From: Flavobacteriales bacterium
GTDB taxonomy: Bacteria; Bacteroidota; Bacteroidia; Flavobacteriales; UBA1820
Direction of reading: 5' to 3'
DNA length: 64,000 nucleotides
Assembly (NCBI GenBank): GCA_003150615.1
Contig: QALN01000001.1
Location: 16,931-80,930 of the forward strand
Position numbers and translations under genes: made by a program. The notes beneath the pieces were generated by a model that saw only the letters and a list, made by a program, of their open reading frames with translations, was not told the DNA's origin and did no database searches. Of the stretch, positions 42,509 through 52,574 are shown piece after piece; the first letter of the stretch is position 1; the number at the start of each line of letters is the position of its first letter.

Positions 42509-43990
42509 TTATTCCTTTTTTTCCAAGGCGTCGTTTTCCGGGACAGGCGCGCACATGAGCGTCATAATGCCTATATCGGCGTCGTTTTCGGACATCAGTG
42601 TCAGCCCGTCGTTTTCTTCTATTACGGTAGAACCGTTTGGGGCGAAATATTTCCCGTTCCTGTAAATGAGTATTATGAGTACCGACTGAGGTATCTTAAG
42701 TTCCACTATTTTCTTACCTACCATTGCTGAACCGTGTTCCACACGAGTTTCGACCAGTTCGCTCTGGAAACTCTCGGATATCTCGTAGTCAAGTGGATGC
42801 GCGTTGGCGTCGCTCGCAGGAAGGTCGAGTTTGAGTATCCGTGCCATAAACGGAAGCGAGGTGCCTTGTATCAGCACTGAAGATACGGATATGAAAAACA
42901 CGATATTGAATATGGTTTCTGCATGAGGTACGCCAGATACCAGAGCGTATGTGGCAAAGACTATAGGCACTGCTCCGCGAAGTCCGCCCCACGATATGAA
43001 TATCTTGTCACGTACCGAGAATTTAGACAGTGCCATCAGTATGAATACCACCAGTGGCCGTGCCACGAATATCATGAACAGCGATATCACTATGCCTATT
43101 CCCATCACTGGCACTATGTGCGAAGGATATACCAGGAGTCCGAGCATGAGGAACATCACCACCTGCATGAGCCATGCAAGTCCGTCATTGAACCGCATAA
43201 GGCTCTTTTTGTGTACAAAACTCCTGTTGCCAAGTATCACGGCCGATATGTAAACGGCCAAGAACCCGTTTCCGCCTATAAGGTCAGTAGCCGAGAACGC
43301 CAGCAGGGCCAGCGATATGCCTAATACCGGGTAAAGGCCGTCGGTGTCGAGCTTTATTTTGTTTATCGTCCATACCATGGCCCGTCCGAATGCCCATCCG
43401 GCAATAGTTCCGAAAACTATCGACTGTAACAGCATGAGCGCCATCATGCCGAACGATGTGTCGGGTGATTGTATCAGGTATATGAACGTGGTGGTCATGA
43501 TGAATGCCATAGGGTCGTTACTTCCGCTTTCCAGCTCCAGCAGCGGGCGCAGATTGTGTTTGAGGCCCATCTTACGGCTTCGGAATACGCCGAATACCGC
43601 AGCCGCGTCCGTGGAAGACACTATCGAGCCTATGAGCATGGATACCAGAAATGAAAAATCGGTTACCAGATATACAAAGTAACCGACTACGAATACAGAA
43701 CAGAGTACCCCGAGCGTTGACAGTATGACACCTTCGCGCAGGACCGGTTTTATGGTCGAGAGTTTGGTTTCGAGCCCTCCGGAGAACATTATGAATATAA
43801 GGGCGACGTTGCCGATGAACTGCGCGAAACCGTAGTCGTCGAACTCTATGCCGCCGATGCCTTCCGAGCCTCCGAGTATTCCGGTGACCAGAAAGAGCAG
43901 CAGCGCCGGTACGCCGAAACGGTACGATGTTTTACTAAGTACGATACTTGTCAGGAGCAGCAGTGCTCCAAGGAATATGAAATGGGTCAT
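42509..43990 (-). CDS. K+/H+ antiporter of the CPA1 / NhaP2-CvrA type
   Basis: A 493-residue cation/proton antiporter. It has about twelve membrane segments with the core motif IGSIVSSTDAAAVFGVFRS and SGSNDPMAF, both characteristic of the NhaP2 branch. The C-terminal region (about 395-480) carries a TrkA-C-like regulatory domain (FAPNGSTVIEENDGLTLM), as in CvrA. It likely exchanges K+ for H+ and so helps pH or turgor control. It starts 30 bases after the EamA gene, so both are probably one transcript. The terminator downstream is shared with tetR. Confidence 0.9.
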   Translation of the reverse strand: MTHFIFLGALLLLTSIVLSKTSYRFGVPALLLFLVTGILGGSEGIGGIEFDDYGFAQFIGNVALIFIMFSGGLETKLSTIKPVLREGVILSTLGVLCSVFVVGYFVYLVTDFSFLVSMLIGSIVSSTDAAAVFGVFRSRKMGLKHNLRPLLELESGSNDPMAFIMTTTFIYLIQSPDTSFGMMALMLLQSIVFGTIAGWAFGRAMVWTINKIKLDTDGLYPVLGISLALLAFSATDLIGGNGFLAVYISAVILGNRSFVHKKSLMRFNDGLAWLMQVVMFLMLGLLVYPSHIVPVMGIGIVISLFMIFVARPLVVFILMALSKFSVRDKIFISWGGLRGAVPIVFATYALVSGVPHAETIFNIVFFISVSSVLIQGTSLPFMARILKLDLPASDANAHPLDYEISESFQSELVETRVEHGSAMVGKKIVELKIPQSVLIILIYRNGKYFAPNGSTVIEENDGLTLMSENDADIGIMTLMCAPVPENDALEKKE

Positions 43991-44020
43991 AAAGAAGGTT
44001 TGTATTACCGCAAAAAGCGG

Positions 44021-44956
44021 TCAGACTTTAAGGTTGCCTTTTTGTTTCTGGAGGCTAAAATACTTATTTAACCTGACAAACGGGTTGTTTTCACGGTTTT
44101 TATTTAAGATTACCAGTGTTACGGCACACATTATCAGTATGAAACCTATTATCGTGCGGTAACTGAAATCCTCTCCGAAATACAGTATGCCCACTATGAG
44201 GGCTGTCAAGGGCTCTGCCGAACCGAGTATGGACGTCACCACCGAGCCTGCGTTTTTCACAGCCTTTATCAGCGCAATGTTCGGTATGACTGTGGATATG
44301 ATTGCAAGTCCGGTTATCATACTCCACTGGAATGCGCCTTCGGGCTGTCTTATTCCACCGTCTATGACCGTACTGAGTGCGAACACCGCCGAACCGATTA
44401 CGAATATGTAAAACATCATCGGCATGCTGTCCAGCCGGCTTACCGACGATCGGTTTACCATAATAAGGTAAATGGCATATGCGAAAATGGTCGACCCGGC
44501 AAGCAACAGGCCTTTGGTGTTCAGCGGGGCGGCGGTGTTCCAACTCAGGAGCGCCACTCCGGTGATTGCCAGCAGCATGGCTGTAAAAATAGTCTTTGAT
44601 TTCCTTTCCTTGAATACGAATACCATTATCGCGGTAACTGCTACCGGGTACATGAAGTGTATCGTGGTCGCTATACCGCTGGGTATATACACATATGACC
44701 GTACGAGGCATGTTCCGGACAACACGTAAAGCACTGCCAGAAATGCAAGTATAGCCAGTTGCCGCCCTGTCACCCTTAAGTTGACACGCCCTGCCGCGCA
44801 TACTGCAGACACGATAACGGCCGAAATAAGAAATCTGTAAAACAGAAGCGAGGAAACTGGCAGCCCCATATCTATCAGCGGTTTGGAGAAAAGGGGCAGA
44901 AATCCGAATGTCACGGAAGCCAGAAGAGCGAACGATATTCCTTTTATGTTGTTCAT
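44021..44956 (-). CDS. EamA/DMT-superfamily transporter
   Basis: A 311-residue, ten-segment transporter of the drug/metabolite superfamily. The two EamA halves are visible, with GSAEPLTALIVGILYFGEDFS in the second, the usual family signature. The start is the ATG at 44956 (MNNIKGISFALLASVTFGFL); a longer frame to 45028 covers the promoter and is rejected. It is followed 30 bases later by the antiporter gene. Substrate unknown. Confidence 0.88.
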   Translation of the reverse strand: MNNIKGISFALLASVTFGFLPLFSKPLIDMGLPVSSLLFYRFLISAVIVSAVCAAGRVNLRVTGRQLAILAFLAVLYVLSGTCLVRSYVYIPSGIATTIHFMYPVAVTAIMVFVFKERKSKTIFTAMLLAITGVALLSWNTAAPLNTKGLLLAGSTIFAYAIYLIMVNRSSVSRLDSMPMMFYIFVIGSAVFALSTVIDGGIRQPEGAFQWSMITGLAIISTVIPNIALIKAVKNAGSVVTSILGSAEPLTALIVGILYFGEDFSYRTIIGFILIMCAVTLVILNKNRENNPFVRLNKYFSLQKQKGNLKV

Positions 44957-45014
44957 TTGTCGCATGTTGTGTCTTTTTGCGCGCCGGTGTCGCGGCATTT
45001 GTCCGCCGGATGTG

Positions 45015-45022
45015 CAAATGTA
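45015..45022 (-). promoter_or_regulatory. Candidate -7 box for the EamA-antiporter operon
   Basis: Minus-strand TACATTTG, exact -7 match, about 58 bases before the ATG at 44956. Confidence 0.45.
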
Positions 45023-45167
45023 GTGCATTTAAGTTCATGTGGGATTTTTATATAAGCATTGCGGATGTTAAATCAACACGTGCTGTTTTTACGGTGTGTT
45101 ATACATTTTTTTCGTAAATTGCACTTTTTACAAAACAGCCCGGCAATACGATAATTTCATATTGAAT

Positions 45168-46223
45168 ATGTTGATAATCAAGTGGGTAATTAAAATCATG
45201 AATATCATGTGCGCCCTGGCTCTTGCGGCGGCGTTCATATCTTCGAGGTTTTCGCCCGAAGCATTGCCTTACGTGTCGGTGGCCGGGATGTTCGTTCCGG
45301 TGCTGATATTGGTAAATGTGTTTTTCGTGGTGTTCTGGGCTGTAAAGATGGATTTGTTTTTCCTGTACTCGCTTTTTGCGCTTCTTGCCGGTCTGGGGCA
45401 GGTAAACCGTTTTTTTGCGGTAGGTTCGTGGGACAAAACCATGCGGGACGGCGATTTCCGGGTCATGAGTTACAATGTCCGTTCGTTCAACCGCGACCGG
45501 TGGACGGACGATAGCGATGCTGCCGGGAATATATCCAAACTGTTGAAGGAACTTTCACCGGATATAGTATGCTTTCAGGAATATGCAGAAAGAATGGTCG
45601 ATTTGAGCGACTGGAAATACAAATATGTCGTCATATCGGCTCCCGACGGGAATGCCATTTTCTCGAAATATCCGATAGTGAATAAAAGTTCGCGCAGGTT
45701 CGAGGACAATTCCAGTTCTATATATGCCGATATAAGGATGCCGTCGGGCAGGATAGTGCGGGTGTACTGTGTCCACCTCAATTCTTTGGGTATAGCGCCT
45801 GGCGAAGTCAACGATTTGCCCGGCAAACCGTCAGATGAGATAAAAAGCGAAGTCAAAGGTCTGATAAGAAGACTGGACCGTGGTTTCAGGGGCCAGCAGA
45901 AACAGATAGAGCTCCTGCGTGCCGACATGGACTCTTCGCCTTATCCGAATATTGTCATGGGCGATTTCAATAACACGCCGTTTTCATACACATACCGCAC
46001 CGTGCTTGGCGGCGACATGACAGATGCGTTTTCCGAAGCCGGATTCGGGTTCGGCAGGACGTTCCGGATGATAAGGATGTATCCTCTTCGGATAGACTTT
46101 ATAATGGCTGATGAAAATGCATTCGAAGTCAGGGATTTTTCTACCATCGACGAGAAATCGAGCGACCACAATCCCGTCACGGCGGTGCTGGGCATGACCA
46201 GCGGAAAAACGGATGAGAAATAG
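45168..46223 (+). CDS. Membrane-anchored endonuclease/exonuclease/phosphatase (EEP) family protein
   Basis: A 351-residue protein: three hydrophobic segments at the N-terminus (about 5-100), then an EEP fold. Catalytic landmarks are MSYNVRSFN (Asn), FQEYAE (Glu), MGDFNNTP (Asp-x-Asn) and SSDHNPV (Asp-His), all conserved. The substrate may be a phospholipid, a nucleotide or a nucleic acid; the membrane anchor argues for an envelope lipid or extracytoplasmic nucleic acid. The start is the ATG at 45168; an in-frame extension to 45096 is rejected. It is followed by a LOG gene 63 bases later. Confidence 0.83.
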   Translation: MLIIKWVIKIMNIMCALALAAAFISSRFSPEALPYVSVAGMFVPVLILVNVFFVVFWAVKMDLFFLYSLFALLAGLGQVNRFFAVGSWDKTMRDGDFRVMSYNVRSFNRDRWTDDSDAAGNISKLLKELSPDIVCFQEYAERMVDLSDWKYKYVVISAPDGNAIFSKYPIVNKSSRRFEDNSSSIYADIRMPSGRIVRVYCVHLNSLGIAPGEVNDLPGKPSDEIKSEVKGLIRRLDRGFRGQQKQIELLRADMDSSPYPNIVMGDFNNTPFSYTYRTVLGGDMTDAFSEAGFGFGRTFRMIRMYPLRIDFIMADENAFEVRDFSTIDEKSSDHNPVTAVLGMTSGKTDEK

Positions 46224-46286
46224 AAAAAAATATATCGACAAGCGCGGCTTTAGGGCCGTATTAAAAAAACGAAAAACGACTGAAAA

Positions 46287-46994
46287 ATGGAAGAAATAGG
46301 AGAACAGGTCAGACACGACTTCAAACCCAAGACATGGAATGAGATAAAGACCAACGACTCGTGGACGATATTCCGCGTTATGAGCGAATTTGTCAACGGA
46401 TTTGAAATAATGGCCCGTATAGGTCCGTGCGTATCCATTTTCGGATCCGCGCGTATCAAACCGGACAACAAATACTACAAACTGACCGAACAGATAGCAT
46501 ACAAACTTACCGGTATGGGTTTCGGTATCATCACGGGCGGAGGTCCCGGAATAATGGAGGCAGCCAACAAGGGAGCTTATTTCGGAGGCGGCACTTCGTG
46601 CGGGATGAACATAGAACTGCCGCACGAACAGAATTCCAACCCGTTCATCGACAAGGATAAGAACGTGTATTTCGACCATTTCTTCGTCCGTAAGGTCATG
46701 TTCGTGAAATATGCCCAGGCTTTCGTGGTGATGCCCGGAGGCTTCGGTACGCTGGACGAACTGTTCGAGGCCATAACCCTTATCCAGACACGCAAATCGA
46801 CCAGTTACCCGATAATACTCGTAGGTACGGAATACTGGGGAGGCCTTTTGGAATGGGTAAAGGACAGGATGTTGTCCGAAGGCATGATAAGCCCGGAAGA
46901 TCTCGACCTTGTAAAACTCGTGGATACACCGGACGAAGTGACCGAGGCGATAAGCGCTTTTTATCAGAAATCCGGTTTTACGCCTAACTTTTAG
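46287..46994 (+). CDS. LOG family protein (TIGR00730)
   Basis: A 235-residue Rossmann-fold lysine decarboxylase-like protein of the LOG family. The two signature motifs are visible: GGGPGIMEAANKGA and PGGFGTLDELFE. LOG enzymes hydrolyse nucleoside 5'-monophosphates (in plants and some bacteria, cytokinin ribotides). In gut Bacteroidetes the natural substrate is unknown and likely not a cytokinin. An N-terminal extension of about 45 residues precedes the core, longer than short LOGs. Next to guaA. Confidence 0.9.
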   Translation: MEEIGEQVRHDFKPKTWNEIKTNDSWTIFRVMSEFVNGFEIMARIGPCVSIFGSARIKPDNKYYKLTEQIAYKLTGMGFGIITGGGPGIMEAANKGAYFGGGTSCGMNIELPHEQNSNPFIDKDKNVYFDHFFVRKVMFVKYAQAFVVMPGGFGTLDELFEAITLIQTRKSTSYPIILVGTEYWGGLLEWVKDRMLSEGMISPEDLDLVKLVDTPDEVTEAISAFYQKSGFTPNF

Positions 46995-47069
46995 ACACGT
47001 ATATACTCCCGGTTTATTCGGGATGAGGCAACGAAAATATTTTTATACAAGAGATACGAAAAAATTTAA

Positions 47070-48596
47070 ATGCAAAACAAAGTACTTATTCTCGATTTCG
47101 GTTCGCAGTATACGCAGTTGATAGCGCGCCGCGTGCGTGAGCTCAATATATATTGCGAAATACATCCTTTTAACAATCCGCCAGACGCCTCGGCCTACGA
47201 TGCCGTGATACTTAGCGGCAGCCCTTATTCGGTACGGCAGGAAGACGCCCCTATGATAGACCTGTCGGATATAAAAGGCAAAAAGCCGCTTCTTGGCGTA
47301 TGTTACGGCGCTCAATACCTGGCGCATAACTATGGCGGAGAAGTGATGGCCAGCAAAATACGCGAATACGGAAGGGCTAATATCGTGAGCATGGACACGG
47401 ACAGTCCGCTTATGAAAGGCATTCCGTCCGGTTCGCAGGTATGGATGAGCCACGGTGATACTATAAAGAAAGTTCCAGCCGGTTATAAAGTCATAGCTTC
47501 TACGGCCGATGTGGAATACGCCGCGTATCACATAGACGGCGAGGATACGTACGGCATACAGTTCCATCCGGAGGTGTACCATTCGACGGACGGGACGCAG
47601 CTTCTGAAGAATTTCCTGGTCGGCGTTGCGGGTCTCAGGCAGGACTGGACTCCAGACTCGTTTGTCGAGAGTACCGTAAGGGAACTGAAAGAAAAAATCG
47701 GACAGGACAGGGTAGTGCTGGGGCTTTCCGGAGGTGTGGATTCTTCCGTGGCGGCGGTATTGCTCTCCCGTGCTATAGGGGACAACCTGACGTGTATTTT
47801 CGTTAACAACGGCCTTTTGCGCAAGAACGAGTTCGAAAGCGTTCTGGCCCAATACAAGCACATGGGACTTAATATCGTAGGTGTGGACGCTTCGCAGAGG
47901 TTTTACTCGGCGCTGGCCGGAGTTACCGACCCGGAGAAAAAACGAAAGGCCATAGGAGCGGCATTTATCGAGGTGTTCGATGCGGAAGCGGCTAAGATAA
48001 AGGATGCCAAATGGTTGGCGCAGGGGACTATTTATCCCGACGTTATAGAGTCGTGCTCGGTCAAAGGCCCGTCAGCCACGATCAAAAGCCACCACAATGT
48101 GGGCGGTCTGCCCGATTTCATGAAACTGAAGGTAGTGGAGCCGCTGCGTACCCTCTTCAAGGACGAGGTAAGGCGTGTGGGCGCTACTCTGGGCATAGCT
48201 GACGAATTGCTTTCGAGGCATCCGTTCCCCGGCCCCGGTCTGGCCATACGCATACTGGGCGATATAACCCCGGAAAAAGTACGCGTACTTCAGGATGTCG
48301 ATGACATATTCATAAGTTCGCTACGCCGCGACGGACTGTATAAGAAAGTATGGCAGGCCGGCGCGATATTGCTGCCGGTACAGTCGGTTGGCGTTATGGG
48401 CGACGAACGGACCTACGAGAGCGTAGTTGCATTGCGCGCTGTGGAATCCACCGATGGCATGACGGCCGACTGGTCGCATCTGCCTTACGAGTTCCTGGCC
48501 AAAGTGTCGAACGAGATAATAAACCGCGTGAAAGGTGTCAACCGCGTGGTTTACGATATAAGCTCGAAACCGCCGGCCACGATAGAGTGGGAATAA
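47070..48596 (+). CDS. guaA: GMP synthase (glutamine-hydrolysing)
   Basis: Converts XMP to GMP with glutamine and ATP. The 508-residue protein has an N-terminal class I glutamine amidotransferase domain with the catalytic Cys at 78 (GVCYGAQ) and a His-Glu in FHPEVYH, then the ATP-pyrophosphatase P-loop SGGVDSS at about 217, and the dimerisation domain with the conserved GSH-free C-terminus ending KPPATIEWE. The start [20 protein letters not shown] is standard. It is alone on its transcript, 75 bases after the LOG gene. Very secure. Confidence 0.98.
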   Translation: MQNKVLILDFGSQYTQLIARRVRELNIYCEIHPFNNPPDASAYDAVILSGSPYSVRQEDAPMIDLSDIKGKKPLLGVCYGAQYLAHNYGGEVMASKIREYGRANIVSMDTDSPLMKGIPSGSQVWMSHGDTIKKVPAGYKVIASTADVEYAAYHIDGEDTYGIQFHPEVYHSTDGTQLLKNFLVGVAGLRQDWTPDSFVESTVRELKEKIGQDRVVLGLSGGVDSSVAAVLLSRAIGDNLTCIFVNNGLLRKNEFESVLAQYKHMGLNIVGVDASQRFYSALAGVTDPEKKRKAIGAAFIEVFDAEAAKIKDAKWLAQGTIYPDVIESCSVKGPSATIKSHHNVGGLPDFMKLKVVEPLRTLFKDEVRRVGATLGIADELLSRHPFPGPGLAIRILGDITPEKVRVLQDVDDIFISSLRRDGLYKKVWQAGAILLPVQSVGVMGDERTYESVVALRAVESTDGMTADWSHLPYEFLAKVSNEIINRVKGVNRVVYDISSKPPATIEWE

Positions 48597-48771
48597 CATA
48601 CGCGGTACAGCGATATCGTGGAAAACGGAAAAGGGCCGGCACCGGCCGTATGCGCCGGCGCATGAATGTGTGCGGGACTGATGCATGGTTGTCATGTCGT
48701 ATATGCCCGGACGCGGCTTGTTTTGTAAGAAGTCCGTCGGTTATTGTTAACGGTAAAAATTATTTTTAAAT

Positions 48772-50463
48772 ATGGAGATAAAAAGACACCGGTATAATGC
48801 GGTAAAGATATCGGCGATAGTGCTGCTTACCTTTTTCGTCTTTTCTGAAAGCTGGGCCCAGGCCATACAAACCTATCGCGCCAAACGCCATGACACCATA
48901 GAATCCGTAGCGGAAAAATTCGGAGTGACGGTGGAGGAGCTTCTCGAATGTAACAAAAGTTACCGCACCAAGAAATTGAGGTCGCGCGACGTGCTTGTTC
49001 TTCCTCCAAAAAAAAGCGCCCGCGAACAACGCCAGAAGGCCAGGGAAGAAGCCCGCGCAGTCCCCGAAGAAACGGCGGTCGAGGAAAAGGTCCCGGAGCC
49101 TGTCGGGTTCTCACAGCATGTGGTTGCTCCGAAGGAAACCGTTTACGGAATCTCGCACCAGTGGGGGATAACACAGGATATGCTCAAAGAATACAATCCG
49201 GAACTTAAGACTTCGGTGCTTAAGATAGGGATGGTACTTAAGATACCTGTACTCAAAATGGAGGACAAGACGATGGAACCGGCTCCTGAAACCTCCGTAT
49301 TTCAGCCCGATACCGTGAACGTTTCCATGGTCAGGGAAACAGCCGGAAGATGGCAGCAGGCTTCGGCGCTGGATGTAAAACGTATGCTCAGCGTAGATAT
49401 GATACTGCCTTTTTACCTCGACAGGGCTGATTCGCTCGTGGCGGCTACCCCGCGCGAGAGGCTCAGGGATTCGAGGATAGCTCTCAGTTTTTACATGGGA
49501 GCCCTTATGGCGCTCGATTCTCTGGCCGGTCAGGGACTTATGGCCGACGTTCGTGTTTTCGATTCGCAGAAGGACGTGAAGGCTACCGAAAAGATACTGG
49601 CAGAAAATGATTTTTCCCGTACCGACCTGATTATAGGCCCGCTTTTTACTGAAATTGCTGAAGTTGTCGCGTCGGGTATGAAAGGAACCAAAACACTGGT
49701 AGTATCTCCTTTTTCCGTCAAACACGATGTAAACCGCATGCCGAATATGGTGCAGGCGTCGACGCCTGCACAGGGTATGGAATCTGCCGTGTTGTCGTAT
49801 ATGGCGGACAATATAAGCCCTTCGTCGCATGTGATAGTCATAGCTTCGGCAATGCAGCAGGAAGCACAGATAGCGCGCATAAGGAAACGCCTGTCCGAAA
49901 AAGTAAAATACACCTCGATAGAATTGCTGAATACGGACCTTGGGAACAATTCCGACCGTCTGGCTTCTATGGTAAAGCAGAACGTACCGACTGTCATACT
50001 GATACCGGAACTCAGCCAGTCGTTCATGTCGGAGATACTTCAGGGCATGGAACAGTCGGCAAGAATAGGCGATACCGACATATTCGCATTTGAAATAGCG
50101 GATAGGGCGAAGGCCATGATGGGTGAAATGAAGCCGGAGGTGGCTTCCCGCCTCAGGTTCATATATCCCGACCGCCTGTTCGAAAACGGTCAGGGATACC
50201 GGTATTCGGATTTTGAGAACGGTTTCAGGACGCGTTACAGGGAATTGCCCAACGCTTACGCATACGAAGGTTTCAATCTGGTGTACGACCTGCTTTCGAG
50301 AATGGCCACAGACACCGACACGGAACATGCGCTTACGTCGCGTTCCACCGAGCAGGTCGGCTCACGTTACCGTTATATGAAATACCATTCCGGCGGATAT
50401 GCCAATACGGAACTGTTCATATTGATGTATTCGTCCTGGAAAGGGGAAGTCCTTTTGTACTGA
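48772..50463 (+). CDS. LysM protein with periplasmic-binding-type domain
   Basis: A 563-residue exported protein. The N-terminal signal or anchor segment (about 11-30) is followed by two LysM modules (about 33-80, YRAKRHDTIESVAEKFGVTV; and 109-156, HVVAPKETVYGISHQWGITQ). The remainder (about 195-560) resembles the amino-acid ABC transporter substrate-binding or LpoA-type fold (ADVRVFDSQKDVKATEKILAEN). Such fusions in Bacteroidetes are probably peptidoglycan-linked. I infer a cell-wall-synthesis regulator similar to LpoA but no partner is nearby. It begins a run of genes that continues with a glycosyltransferase. Confidence 0.72.
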   Translation: MEIKRHRYNAVKISAIVLLTFFVFSESWAQAIQTYRAKRHDTIESVAEKFGVTVEELLECNKSYRTKKLRSRDVLVLPPKKSAREQRQKAREEARAVPEETAVEEKVPEPVGFSQHVVAPKETVYGISHQWGITQDMLKEYNPELKTSVLKIGMVLKIPVLKMEDKTMEPAPETSVFQPDTVNVSMVRETAGRWQQASALDVKRMLSVDMILPFYLDRADSLVAATPRERLRDSRIALSFYMGALMALDSLAGQGLMADVRVFDSQKDVKATEKILAENDFSRTDLIIGPLFTEIAEVVASGMKGTKTLVVSPFSVKHDVNRMPNMVQASTPAQGMESAVLSYMADNISPSSHVIVIASAMQQEAQIARIRKRLSEKVKYTSIELLNTDLGNNSDRLASMVKQNVPTVILIPELSQSFMSEILQGMEQSARIGDTDIFAFEIADRAKAMMGEMKPEVASRLRFIYPDRLFENGQGYRYSDFENGFRTRYRELPNAYAYEGFNLVYDLLSRMATDTDTEHALTSRSTEQVGSRYRYMKYHSGGYANTELFILMYSSWKGEVLLY

Positions 50464-50491
50464 CGTTTTTTTTTTAACTCGACGTGAAACT

Positions 50492-51880
50492 ATGAATGCT
50501 TTGAATATCCTTACCACGCGCGATAACGAAAAGGCACGCCGCAGGCTCAGGCTGTTTTTCTTACTGTGGTTTGTGGTAAATTATCTCCAGGGTGTGTTTT
50601 CGGGGTTAAACGAAGACGAACCTTATTATTACATGTACGCCATGTTTCCCGACTGGGGGTATTTCGACCATCCTCCGATGGTTGGGGTGTTCATACTGAC
50701 GGGTATAAGTATGTTCGGCAAAGTGCTTGGGATGAGGTTTATGTCGGCAGTGTCGTCCACGCTGTTCCTTATGGCTGTGTGGAGAATGATAGAAAACAAG
50801 GACAAATACCGTTACGTCAACGTTTTTATACTTCTCTGTCTCTCGGTGCCTATGCTGAGCGTGTACGGTTTTATAATAGTTCCGGACGCGCCGCTGTTGT
50901 TTTTCACAGCTCTTTTCCTTCTGGCGTACAAGAAGTTCCTCAATAGCCGCAGCGTCTTGACAGCCATGCTTGTAGGATTGCTCGCGGCCCTTATGATGTA
51001 CAGCAAGTATCACGGAATATTGGTGCTGTTTTTTGTCATTCTGGCCGATTTGAAATTGTTTAAGGACAAATATTTTTACATAGCGATAGTCACGGCGCTG
51101 GTTGTTTTCTCCCCGCACGTGTGGTGGCAGGTGGAAAACGATTTTCCGTCGCTCAAATATCACCTGGTAGAGCGTTCGGCCAAGGCGTACAGGTTGGGCT
51201 ATACGCTGGAATATCCTCTGAACCAGATGGCTGTTTTCGGTCCTTTCCTCTTTCCATTGATGATTGCGGCGGTGTACAAATGTAAGGCCAAAGGCGTATT
51301 TGCACGCACGCTTAAATTCCTGTTCTGGGGTTTTTTGGCGTTTTTCCTTCTTATGACATTTAAAGGGCATGTTGAACCCCACTGGACCGTTGCCGCTATT
51401 ATACCGGCCGTTTGTTTCACGTTCAATTATGCTGTAAAGAGCGAAAATGTTGCGCGTTATTTTCTTATAGGCGGATTAGCCAGCGCCATACTTCTGGTAA
51501 CGGCAAGGGTATTGCTTTTCATTCCGTCGCTGCCTACGCCTTACCACAATCAGCGTCAATGGGCCGATGGCATAAGGACTGCCGCCGCAGGAGCGCCGGT
51601 GGTGTTCAGAAGTTCGTATCAGAATACGTCCATGTACATATATTATACCGGAGAGCCTGCATGGAGTTTCAACGCTCCGGGTACGCGTCGCAACCAGTAC
51701 GATTATTTCCCGATAAAGGACAGCGTAACGGGCCGCCGCGTGCTGTATCTCGACGGCAAGAGCGACCAGGTGATAATAAAAGCCGGCGACGATATTTTCC
51801 GTGGCCGGTGGATAGATGATTTCCGTCCGGACAGCTGCCTGTCCGTAGAAAATACCGCAAAGGATGCTGGAGGTATATAA
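50492..51880 (+). CDS. ArnT/GT39-like membrane glycosyltransferase
   Basis: A 462-residue multi-membrane protein of the GT39/GT83 type. Near the N-terminus NEDEPYYYMYA carries the conserved acidic pair of the first periplasmic loop, and FDHPPMVG is the second family motif. About ten hydrophobic segments are visible. Substrate could be lipid A or another lipid-linked acceptor, using polyprenyl-linked sugar. It starts 29 bases after the LysM gene and overlaps the next gene by 17 bases, so the cluster is probably one transcript. Confidence 0.8.
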   Translation: MNALNILTTRDNEKARRRLRLFFLLWFVVNYLQGVFSGLNEDEPYYYMYAMFPDWGYFDHPPMVGVFILTGISMFGKVLGMRFMSAVSSTLFLMAVWRMIENKDKYRYVNVFILLCLSVPMLSVYGFIIVPDAPLLFFTALFLLAYKKFLNSRSVLTAMLVGLLAALMMYSKYHGILVLFFVILADLKLFKDKYFYIAIVTALVVFSPHVWWQVENDFPSLKYHLVERSAKAYRLGYTLEYPLNQMAVFGPFLFPLMIAAVYKCKAKGVFARTLKFLFWGFLAFFLLMTFKGHVEPHWTVAAIIPAVCFTFNYAVKSENVARYFLIGGLASAILLVTARVLLFIPSLPTPYHNQRQWADGIRTAAAGAPVVFRSSYQNTSMYIYYTGEPAWSFNAPGTRRNQYDYFPIKDSVTGRRVLYLDGKSDQVIIKAGDDIFRGRWIDDFRPDSCLSVENTAKDAGGI

Positions 51881-52526
51881 ATCCTCGTCCGAAGGTTCAT
51901 GGCTGTTTTTTTACTTTGCAGCCGGGTTCGCGGTGATAGCGTTGCTGCGGTATGCTTACCCTATGCTTTTCCGCCGTGATACGGTGCATCTGTTTTATTT
52001 TTCGGGCCTTGATTCCCAACAAAGGAACATGAAGGTTTATGTTGTGTACCGTGTGCTGGCACTAACCGTTTTCGCTTTTACGTTTTCGCTGCTTTCATCC
52101 GTTTATTTCAGTCCAAGATATCTCTCAAGCGAGTTCTCGACAGAAATTATGTTTTGGGTTTTCTCCGGAATATCCGTGTATATGGTTGTCCGTTATATAG
52201 TGGACGTGTTTCTTTCGTGGCTTTTCGATGTGAGGGGATTCGGAGCGCTGATAATGGAGAAGAATATAGCTTTGCGGCTGGCTATGGGCGTATATGGCCT
52301 GTCCGTATTTTTTCTGTTGTATTATTCCGGTGCGTTGGATATGTGTGGGGCTGGAAATATGCTGTTGTACGTATTTGTATTGTATATAACACTGAGTTTT
52401 GCTGTGGCTGCCGAATATTTAGTATCTGGCCCCGGGTATTTTTTGTATTTTATTTTTTATCTTTGCATCGTCGAAATATGCCCCCTGCTTATAGCGTGGA
52501 GCATGTTCAGGCAAGTATTAACCTAA
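51864..52526 (+). CDS. DUF4271 membrane protein
   Basis: A 220-residue protein with about six hydrophobic segments. DUF4271 is a Bacteroidetes family typically found directly upstream of hemD, as here (48 bases before). The overlap with the glycosyltransferase gene means the translation may be coupled. No catalytic motifs are visible. Its constant link to hemD suggests some membrane role related to haem synthesis, but this is inference from context. Confidence 0.8.
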   Translation: MLEVYKSSSEGSWLFFYFAAGFAVIALLRYAYPMLFRRDTVHLFYFSGLDSQQRNMKVYVVYRVLALTVFAFTFSLLSSVYFSPRYLSSEFSTEIMFWVFSGISVYMVVRYIVDVFLSWLFDVRGFGALIMEKNIALRLAMGVYGLSVFFLLYYSGALDMCGAGNMLLYVFVLYITLSFAVAAEYLVSGPGYFLYFIFYLCIVEICPLLIAWSMFRQVLT

Positions 52527-52574
52527 CCTGATAACTACTCCCCGCGAGGGGATAAAACAAATTTGTGTGTAAAG

